A DNA stretch of 64,000 nt, taken from contig NZ_CP095740.1 in assembly GCF_023078455.1 (NCBI RefSeq), forward strand, positions 1,600,001 through 1,664,000. Reading direction: 5' to 3'. The stretch comes from Luteibacter aegosomatis (GTDB lineage Bacteria; Pseudomonadota; Gammaproteobacteria; Xanthomonadales; Rhodanobacteraceae). The notes under the pieces were generated by a model. It was not told the DNA's origin and did not search any database. It was given only the letters and a program-made list of their open reading frames with translations. Positions 58,368 to 64,000 of the stretch are shown in pieces; the stretch's first letter is position 1; the number at the start of each line of letters is the position of its first letter. The position numbers and the translations under genes are program-made.

Positions 58368-58760
58368 TCACCGGTATTGACGATGGCAGGATTGGCAGGC
58401 CTCGCCTACCGGTCGCAGGGCGGTCGACAGGGCGGCGCACGAGGCGGGGGCTGCGGCGACCGCCTCGTCGAGGGAGGTCGATAGGCGGTCGGCGGCCTGA
58501 CCGAACCCCGCGTCCATATCGGTGCCGAAGGCCGGGCGGACATCGCGGGCCGTCTCCCGCAGGCGGTCGAGGTGCGTGGCCACGGTCTTGGCTTCGCAGG
58601 TGTTCGCCCGCATGTCGGCGCGCAGCGCGTCGATATGGTGGTCCATCACGGCCATGACGCCCTTGTGAAACGGCGTGCCCTGGCGCAGGGCCGACAGGGC
58701 GGACGTGGCACCCACCGCCCCGATGGCAAGGCCGAGGATGACGAGGAGCAAGGCGCGCAT
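58368..58760 (-). CDS. Cytochrome c'-like (class II) protein
   Basis: A 130-aa exported protein. A signal anchor (MRALLLVILGLAIGAVGATSALSAL) precedes four predicted helices. The haem-binding CQSCH sits seven residues from the C-terminus (GEACQSCHRQYR), the hallmark of class II cytochromes c (cytochrome c'/c556). Two further Cys (NTCEAK, ASCAAL) may pair. Possible roles are electron transfer or NO binding. It follows the quorum-sensing kinase gene by position, but nothing links the two. Confidence 0.8.
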   Translation of the reverse strand: MRALLLVILGLAIGAVGATSALSALRQGTPFHKGVMAVMDHHIDALRADMRANTCEAKTVATHLDRLRETARDVRPAFGTDMDAGFGQAADRLSTSLDEAVAAAPASCAALSTALRPVGEACQSCHRQYR

Positions 58761-58824
58761 CGGATTTCCATGGATCGTGAGATTGTGAGCATAGCCGACG
58801 GTCCGCTTCTTTCAATATGAGACA

Positions 58825-59643
58825 ATGAACGCATTACCTGATACCGGAACACCCGTGAGCACCGCCCAGGCCGAACGTTTCGCCGGCATCGAACGGCTCT
58901 ACGGCCGCGGCAGCCTCGGGCGCCTGGCGGACGCGCACGTTTGCGTGATCGGCGTGGGCGGCGTCGGCTCCTGGGCGGCCGAGGCGCTGGCCCGCAGCGG
59001 CATCGGCCGGCTCACCCTGATCGATGGCGACGACGTCTGCCTGTCCAACACCAACCGCCAACTGCATGCCCTCGACGGGCAGTACGGCAAGCCGAAGGTG
59101 GGCGTGCTGGCGGAGCGGGCCCATGCGATCAACCCGCTCATGCGCCTGGAAGCGGTGGAGAGCTTCCTTACCCCTTCCAATCTCGACGATCTGCTCGATC
59201 GCCACTACGACGTGGTGATCGATGCCTGCGACGCCCTGAAGGTCAAGCTCGAGACCATCGTATGGTGCCGGCGGCGCAAGCTGCCGCTGGTCACCGTCGG
59301 CGCGGCGGGCGGCCGCACCGACCCCACGCTGATCCGCGTGCGGGACCTGTCGCGTACCGAGCACGACGCCATGCTCAGCATGATCCGCAAGAAGCTCAGG
59401 CAGGAGCATGGCTTTCCGCGCAATCCGCAACGGTTCTTCGGCGTGTCGGCCGTGTATTCCATGCAGAACGTGCAGTACCCGCAGCCGGACGGCAGCGTGT
59501 GCGGGGTTCGACCGCCGGGGTCGGATGCGTTGAAGCTGGATTGTGGCGGGGGGCTGGGCGCGGCCACGCACGTGACGGGAGCGTTCGCGTTCGCGGCGGT
59601 GGGGAAGGCGCTGGAGAAGCTGGCAGCGCCGGCGAAAGCGTGA
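58825..59643 (+). CDS. tcdA: tRNA threonylcarbamoyladenosine dehydratase TcdA (CsdL)
   Basis: E1-like enzyme that cyclises t6A37 in tRNA to ct6A using ATP. It has 272 aa. The nucleotide-binding motif is VCVIGVGGVGSWAAEAL, LIDGDDVCLSNTNRQLHAL and VIDACDALKVK follow, and the central KLRQEHGFPRNPQRFFGVSAVYS region is typical of TcdA. It is the last chromosomal core gene before the integrase; its stop codon lies at the edge of a CCTGCCTTCGCAGG repeat. Confidence 0.93.
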   Translation: MNALPDTGTPVSTAQAERFAGIERLYGRGSLGRLADAHVCVIGVGGVGSWAAEALARSGIGRLTLIDGDDVCLSNTNRQLHALDGQYGKPKVGVLAERAHAINPLMRLEAVESFLTPSNLDDLLDRHYDVVIDACDALKVKLETIVWCRRRKLPLVTVGAAGGRTDPTLIRVRDLSRTEHDAMLSMIRKKLRQEHGFPRNPQRFFGVSAVYSMQNVQYPQPDGSVCGVRPPGSDALKLDCGGGLGAATHVTGAFAFAAVGKALEKLAAPAKA

Positions 59644-59688
59644 GGCGCAAGACGCTGGGTTCCTGCCTTCGCAGGAACGACGTGAGGT
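59641..59688. repeat. CCTGCCTTCGCAGG-type repeat at the tcdA stop
   Basis: TGAGGCGCAAGACGCTGGGT plus TCCTGCCTTCGCAGGA and ACGACGTGAGG, then TCTTTTTTG. The first three bases are the tcdA stop codon. With the following T-run the hairpin probably serves as the tcdA terminator. Confidence 0.7.
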
Positions 59689-59871
59689 CTTTTTTGTTTC
59701 ACGATGACTCCAGTACCGCAATTCGCTGGACTACGCCAAGGTTCGATACAGCAGGTTTATCAATCACTTAGGCGAGTTCAACATATGCCGGTGCTTTCCG
59801 AAACTTGACCCGGCTTCCCCTCGCGTGGCTCCCATGCGGCTCTTGGAAACCGGGCTTTCCGAGGAGTCATC

Positions 59872-61071
59872 ATGGCGAAGATCAAGCTCACCAAGTCCGC
59901 AGTCGATGCGGCACAACCCCAAGACAAGGCCGTCGAACTGCGGGATACCGTGGTGCCCGGCTTCCTGTGCAAGATCACCCCGGCGGGTCGCAAGGTGTTC
60001 ATGCTCCAGTACCGCACGAACGCCGGTGAACGCCGTAAGCCCGCCCTGGGCCAGTACGGGGAGCTGACGGTCGATCAGGCGCGCACGATGGCGCAAGAGT
60101 GGCTGGCCGAGGTGCGCAAAGGCGGCGACCCCAGCGCAGCCAAGAACGCCGCCCGCAAGGCACCGACCATGAAGGAGTTCTGCCATACCTTCATGGAGGA
60201 CTACTCCAAGCAGCGTAACAAGCCCAGCACGCAGCGCGGCTATCAGGGCGTCATAGACCGGTGCATCATTCCGATCATGGGCCGGATGAAGGTTCATGAC
60301 GTGAAGCGCCCGGACGTGGCCGCGCTGATGAAGAAGCTGGCCAACAAGCAGGCCGAAGCGAACCGCACCTTCGGCGTGTTGCGCAAGATGTTCAACCTGG
60401 CCGAAGTATGGGGACTGCGCCCTGACGGCACGAACCCGTGCCGCCACGTCCCGATGTATCCGCCCGGCAAGGAAACCCGGCTCATCGTGGACGAAGAACT
60501 AGTGCGGATCTTCCGCCAGTTGGAGCACCTGGAGGCGGAAGGACTGGAGAACTACGTCATCCCGCTGGCGATCCGTCTGCAATTCGAGTTTGCCGCCCGC
60601 CGCTCCGAAATCTGCCCGCTCGAATGGGCGTGGGTTGATCTGGAAAAGCGCCGTGTGGTCTGGCCCGACAGCAAGACGGGTGGCATCTCCAAGCCCATGA
60701 GCGAGGAAGCCTATCGGCTGCTGTCCACCGCCCCGCGCCGGGAGGGCTGCCCCTACGTCCTTCCATCGCCCAACGATCCGACCAGGCACCTGACCCATGG
60801 CGAACACTACGGCGGCTGGACGCGCGTGCTCAAGGCCGCTGGCGTGCCGCACGTCGGCACGCACGGCATCCGCCACCGGGCGACGACCGACATTGCCAAC
60901 TCGGGCGTGCCAACCAAGGTGGGCATGAAGCTCACAGGCCACAAGACCGTGGCGATGTTTATGCACTATGTTCATACCGAGGACAAGCCGGTGCGGGATG
61001 CGGCCGAACTGGTGGCCAATCGGCGGCTGGCGATTACCGGGGCGTCCCGTTCCATGGAGGTGACAGCATGA
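59872..61071 (+). CDS. Tyrosine-recombinase integrase (P4-type, DUF4102 N-terminus)
   Basis: A 399-aa integrase of an integrative element. The N-terminal arm-binding DUF4102 domain is KLTKSAVDAAQPQDKAVELRD. The catalytic domain has the first Arg in FAARRSEICPLEW, the HxxR box in GTHGIRHRATTD, GHKTVAMF and the nucleophile Tyr in MHYVHTED. Complete and probably active. It marks the left end of an island that continues beyond the window. The attachment site was not identified. Overlaps the next gene by ATGA. Confidence 0.92.
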   Translation: MAKIKLTKSAVDAAQPQDKAVELRDTVVPGFLCKITPAGRKVFMLQYRTNAGERRKPALGQYGELTVDQARTMAQEWLAEVRKGGDPSAAKNAARKAPTMKEFCHTFMEDYSKQRNKPSTQRGYQGVIDRCIIPIMGRMKVHDVKRPDVAALMKKLANKQAEANRTFGVLRKMFNLAEVWGLRPDGTNPCRHVPMYPPGKETRLIVDEELVRIFRQLEHLEAEGLENYVIPLAIRLQFEFAARRSEICPLEWAWVDLEKRRVVWPDSKTGGISKPMSEEAYRLLSTAPRREGCPYVLPSPNDPTRHLTHGEHYGGWTRVLKAAGVPHVGTHGIRHRATTDIANSGVPTKVGMKLTGHKTVAMFMHYVHTEDKPVRDAAELVANRRLAITGASRSMEVTA

Positions 61072-62237
61072 CAAGGAAGACGCCCGTGGCAACGCAGAAA
61101 CCCGCTGCCTTACCGGCTGGCTATGCCGGCATCCACGGCGGCATCGTGGAACTGCTGGACGCGGCGCGCCAGGCGGCGGCGCGCAGTGTCAACGCGCTGA
61201 TGACGGCCAGCTATTGGGAGATTGGCCGACGGATCGTCGAAGCCGAGCAGAAAGGGAGGCGGCGGGCCGGTTACGGCGAGCAGTTGATGGCGCGGTTGTC
61301 CGCCGACCTGACGGCCCGGTTCGGGCGCGGGTTCAGCCCGGACAACCTGGAGAACATGCGGCGTTTCTTCGTCGCTTACCCCCTTGAGGCAATTTCCGAG
61401 ACACTGTCTCGGAAATTTGGAGACGGACTGCCCGCAGGGAATTCCGAGACGGTGTCTCGGAAATTCGACCTCTCGGAACTGGCCCAGGTCTTCACTCTGC
61501 CGTGGTCGGCTTATGTCCGCCTGCTGTCGGTCAAAGATGACCATGCCCGCCAGTTCTACGAAGCCGAGGCGCTGCGCGGTGGTTGGAGCGTGCGCCAGCT
61601 CGATCGGCAGATCGGAAGCCAGTTCTACGAGCGCACGGCTTTGTCCAAGGACAAGGTGGCGATGCTGGTCAAGGGCTCGGTGGCCAAGCCCGAGGATGCC
61701 GTCACGCCCAATGACGCGATCAAAGACCCGTATGTGCTGGAGTTCCTTGACCTCAAGGACGAATATTCGGAGTCCGATCTGGAAGCGGCCTTGATCCAGC
61801 GGCTGGAAGACTTCCTGCTGGAGCTGGGCGAAGGCTTCACCTTCGTCGGGCGGCAACGTCGGTTGCGCATCGACCAGACTTGGTATCGGGTGGATCTGCT
61901 GTTCTTTCATCGCAAGCTGCGCTGCCTGGTCATCATCGACCTGAAGCTGGGCAGCCTGACCCATGCCGATGTGGGGCAGATGCATATGTACTGCAACTAT
62001 GCCAAGGAGCATTGGGCCTACCCGGATGAGAACCCGCCGGTGGGCCTGATCCTGTGTGCCGACAAGGGCCATGCTTTGGCGCGGTATGCGCTGGATGGCT
62101 TGCCAACCAAGGTGATGGCGGCGAACTACCGCACCGTGTTGCCGGATGCGGAGCTGCTACAAAAGGAGCTGGAGAACACGCGGCGTCTGCTCGAATCACG
62201 TAGACCGGCATCCCACAATACGCCCAGTAAAAACTAG
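61068..62237 (+). CDS. DUF1016 (YhcG-like) PDDEXK nuclease-family protein
   Basis: A 389-aa protein with the DUF1016 N-terminal domain (ASYWEIGRRIVEAEQ, YGEQLMARLSADLTARFGRGF) and a C-terminal PDDEXK nuclease fold (WYRVDLLFFHRKLRCLVIIDLKLG, GLILCADKG). Family members are found on islands and plasmids and are linked to recombination or defence. Residues about 109-135 contain two copies of SET(L/V)SRKF(G/D), encoded by DNA palindromes (61391-61417 and 61440-61465). Start ATG overlaps the integrase stop. Confidence 0.9.
   Translation: MTRKTPVATQKPAALPAGYAGIHGGIVELLDAARQAAARSVNALMTASYWEIGRRIVEAEQKGRRRAGYGEQLMARLSADLTARFGRGFSPDNLENMRRFFVAYPLEAISETLSRKFGDGLPAGNSETVSRKFDLSELAQVFTLPWSAYVRLLSVKDDHARQFYEAEALRGGWSVRQLDRQIGSQFYERTALSKDKVAMLVKGSVAKPEDAVTPNDAIKDPYVLEFLDLKDEYSESDLEAALIQRLEDFLLELGEGFTFVGRQRRLRIDQTWYRVDLLFFHRKLRCLVIIDLKLGSLTHADVGQMHMYCNYAKEHWAYPDENPPVGLILCADKGHALARYALDGLPTKVMAANYRTVLPDAELLQKELENTRRLLESRRPASHNTPSKN
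61391..61465. repeat. Two in-frame palindromes inside the DUF1016 gene
   Basis: AATTTCCGAGAC-ACT-GTCTCGGAAATT and AATTCCGAGAC-GGT-GTCTCGGAAATT, about 48 bases apart. Each encodes SET(L/V)SRKF, so the repeats are in phase with the gene and vary a surface linker rather than breaking it. Confidence 0.8.
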
Positions 62238-62268
62238 GGCAGTTGCAGCGTGATGCTGCCAGGCTTAG

Positions 62269-63138
62269 CTAGCGACGCTTGCTGCGCCCTGGCCACGGCA
62301 ACTCACCAGTTAATTCTGGTAGGCCGCCATCGTCTTCCACTCGCACGCCGAAGCGGTTCACTTCGATCTCCGGCAGGTCTTCGCGGTCAAACCATAGCAA
62401 CGAAATAGTGGTGTCAGTGCGTGCGTAGTGCCTTGAAAGTTCCCAGAGATCCAGGCCCTTTTCCCAGTTGTCGAACCATACGTCCTGGGAGACTTCCCCC
62501 GTATCAGTTGTACTGTTCCCAGAGGATCTGACTCGATGAGCCACTGAGCCAGCCGGGATCACCGACCTGGGTGATATCCAGGCTCCAGCTTGTCTCAAAG
62601 ACGTGGAGCGTGCCGCATACCGTACTGCGCCACGCTCCATGGTGACGAAGGCACACGGCACATCGCTGAGACTGGCGAATCTCGACGCAGCCGCGGGAAA
62701 TGAAGTGCCAAACAAATCGGCCATGCGCTGGATAAGGTCCAAGGAAGGCTCTTCCTTGGGAACGACAGAAAGCCATCGCTGATAAGGCATCAGCAGTTCA
62801 GCGGCAAATGTGTCGCAGGCGATCTCGTTGGGATGCCGTTTGGCATAAGACCAGGACGGGACTTCCTCGTGACTCGATTCTAGGTCGAGCACGATATGCG
62901 CTATCTCGTGGCAAATAGTGAAACGCTGGCGTTCCTCAGTCTCCAGGGAGTTCACAGTGATTATGTGCTTCCCATTCGGCTTGGTAATGGTATAGCCAGA
63001 CTCTCCTTCGCCAAGCTCATCTTTCTTGACCTTGGCATTAGCAGCGGTCACATAGGGAGACAGGTCTTCTCGGATGTTAGAAACATCGACTTTCGCAATG
63101 AACGCGCGTGCTTTCTGTCTGACATCCGATTCGTCCAT
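62269..63138 (-). CDS. ImmA/IrrE-family metallopeptidase
   Basis: A 289-aa protein with the zinc motif HEIAH (RFTICHEIAHIVLDLE) and a third ligand in EIACDTFAAELLMP. ImmA proteases cleave partner XRE-type repressors of mobile elements on DNA damage. The next upstream gene on the same strand encodes such a repressor, with two bases between stop and start. Start ATG at 63138; a TTG at 63144 is possible. The C-terminal 130 residues look like the extra domain of longer ImmA forms. Confidence 0.88.
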   Translation of the reverse strand: MDESDVRQKARAFIAKVDVSNIREDLSPYVTAANAKVKKDELGEGESGYTITKPNGKHIITVNSLETEERQRFTICHEIAHIVLDLESSHEEVPSWSYAKRHPNEIACDTFAAELLMPYQRWLSVVPKEEPSLDLIQRMADLFGTSFPAAASRFASLSDVPCAFVTMERGAVRYAARSTSLRQAGAWISPRSVIPAGSVAHRVRSSGNSTTDTGEVSQDVWFDNWEKGLDLWELSRHYARTDTTISLLWFDREDLPEIEVNRFGVRVEDDGGLPELTGELPWPGRSKRR

Positions 63139-63140
63139 GT

Positions 63141-63533
63141 TCAATCGTCCTCGTCGTCGTCCTCAAGGGCCTTTTTGATCCGGGTAATCAATGTGGCGGG
63201 ATCAGGCCTTGCGTTACCCCGATGCCTGACGCCGGCCGCCATCGTAAATACGTCGATACCAATAGACGAATCTTGTAGCACAAATTCGACGAGGTTCGGG
63301 TCGGCGTCCGCATGGTCAACCAGCCAAGTTACGAGTGCAGCATCTCTCTCCGTCGGCTTAAGAACCTTCAATAGCTTTTCAATCAGGTCTTGGGAGGGGT
63401 TTGTTTTTTCGCCAGTTTCGAGGCGGTAGACGTATGCATGGTCCACTGACGATAGCTGCCCAATTTCACGCAGGGAAAGGGTTCTGCGTTCGCGTAGCGT
63501 CTTGATAGCGACGCCCAAGCCTGTTTGTGGCAT
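63141..63533 (-). CDS. XRE-family helix-turn-helix regulator
   Basis: A 130-aa regulator. The HTH is LGVAIKTLRERRTLSLREIG through VDHAYVYRLETGEKTNPS (residues 6-48). A C-terminal acidic tail ends in EDDDEDD. It is coupled to the ImmA-type protease downstream, which probably regulates it by cleavage. Palindromes at 63657-63674 and 63772-63789 upstream could be its operators. Confidence 0.88.
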   Translation of the reverse strand: MPQTGLGVAIKTLRERRTLSLREIGQLSSVDHAYVYRLETGEKTNPSQDLIEKLLKVLKPTERDAALVTWLVDHADADPNLVEFVLQDSSIGIDVFTMAAGVRHRGNARPDPATLITRIKKALEDDDEDD

Positions 63534-63820
63534 GAGTTCTGATCCTTGCGTTGCGGGGGAAGGCCGTAGCCCTCTGTTGCATCAACCCCACATTCAGTCG
63601 AGTCTAAAGGCGCATGTTGCGCAGGTGTTGCGCCAGCGCACATGCTCTGATACATTGTTGTCTAGCCAGACAACGGAGGCAGATTTTACGCCTGCTACGG
63701 GTTGGATTGGCTTGGTCTTCCTGTTGTCTGCATAAGCAACGTATTGTGCTACAGCGGGCGACCATTGACAACCCAGCCGGCTGGCTGGGACTTCCATAGT
63801 TCCATTGTAGGAGTGCCATC
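63534..63820. promoter_or_regulatory. Divergent control region with two palindromes
   Basis: The region between the XRE gene and the DUF2188 gene contains GTTGTCT-AGCC-AGACAAC (63657-63674) and CCCAGCC-GGCT-GGCTGGG (63772-63789), both perfect 7-bp-arm inverted repeats with four-base centres. They are suitable operator sites for the XRE repressor. No coding sequence is supported in the gap. Confidence 0.45.
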
Positions 63821-64000
63821 ATGGCCGGAAAAAATCAGCATGTTGTTCCTCATCAAGACGGTTGGGCCGTTAAAGGCGCTGGCAACGAGCGGGCGACCTC
63901 TGTGCATGACACGCAGCAGCAAGCAATAGATGCAGCGCGGGATATTGCACGCAACCAGAAGTCCGAACTCGTCATCCATCGTCCAGATGGCCGTATACGT
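63821..64000 (+). CDS. DUF2188-domain protein (3' end beyond window)
   Basis: The frame runs open to the last base, 60 codons without a stop. The ATG at 63821 follows AGGAG seven bases upstream. The sequence HVVPHQDGWAVKGAGNERAT, QQAIDAARDIA and SELVIHRPDGRIR is the classic DUF2188 pattern, a small beta-alpha-beta protein of unknown function common on mobile elements. The family is about 65-80 aa, so the stop should lie just outside the window. Confidence 0.85.
   Translation, partial: MAGKNQHVVPHQDGWAVKGAGNERATSVHDTQQQAIDAARDIARNQKSELVIHRPDGRIR

Noticed and set aside
59738..59750. tRNA T-loop-like GGTTCGATAC as an integration site in a tRNA gene
   Set aside because: No acceptor or anticodon stems can be formed around it, so I see no tRNA gene beside the integrase.

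Overview
The window looks like a chromosome segment of a high-GC gammaproteobacterium of the Xanthomonadales, most likely the Rhodanobacteraceae (Luteibacter/Dyella type). The main evidence is the Xanthomonas-type acetylated arginine pathway (acetylornithine carbamoyltransferase ArgF', a fused N-acetylglutamate kinase/synthase, and ArgE), a DksA with a long Lys/Ala-rich N-terminal tail, and a FimX-like c-di-GMP receptor. No rRNA, tRNA or CRISPR array was seen.

Layout. 1-9,500: 3' end of radA, ypjD, the ffh-rpsP-rimM-trmD-rplS translation/secretion operon, fimX-like, and divergent epmB/efp. 9,590-13,430: a tightly overlapping run mtaD-yciI-like-ubiG-HAD phosphatase-squalene-synthase-like. 13,500-22,100: folE2, an M23 peptidase-pyrC-yidD overlapping operon, dksA, nicotinamide phosphoribosyltransferase, sufE-cysS, and a glycine-zipper envelope protein. 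22,480-29,640: arg leader/attenuator followed by argF'-argG-argE-argAB-argC-argH. 29,640-36,400: an accessory insertion of visibly lower GC with interspersed repeats, a two-gene microcin-like peptide/immunity pair, a duplicated and partly decayed small gene, and a four-gene locus (42-aa peptide, HEAT-repeat protein, cupin-like protein, ABC exporter) that I read as a candidate undescribed RiPP-type system. 36,400-47,700 (all minus strand): kynurenine-pathway genes, a FUSC transporter, the EF-P paralogue efpL, an SDR, two GNATs, HMG-CoA lyase and a biotin-carboxylase subunit. 47,870-54,520: slyD, pldA, a proline-rich EF-hand protein, ycaQ, a lipoprotein, two cold-shock proteins, pirin and a DUF962 protein. 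54,500-58,330: a complete alpha-hydroxyketone (Cqs/Lqs-type) quorum-sensing locus. 58,370-59,640: a c'-type cytochrome and tcdA. 59,870-64,000: left part of an integrative island (integrase, DUF1016 nuclease, ImmA-like protease with an XRE regulator, DUF2188 protein running off the end).

Two repeat families stand out. A REP-like palindrome occurs in two sequence lineages whose hairpin stems differ by compensated base changes, and it nearly always sits within about 20 bases of a stop codon. A second family is built on CCTGCCTTCGCAGG-type hairpins. The leader before argF' has Arg codons, a terminator, and an antiterminator segment overlapping the leader stop codon, so it has every part of a classical ribosome-mediated attenuator.
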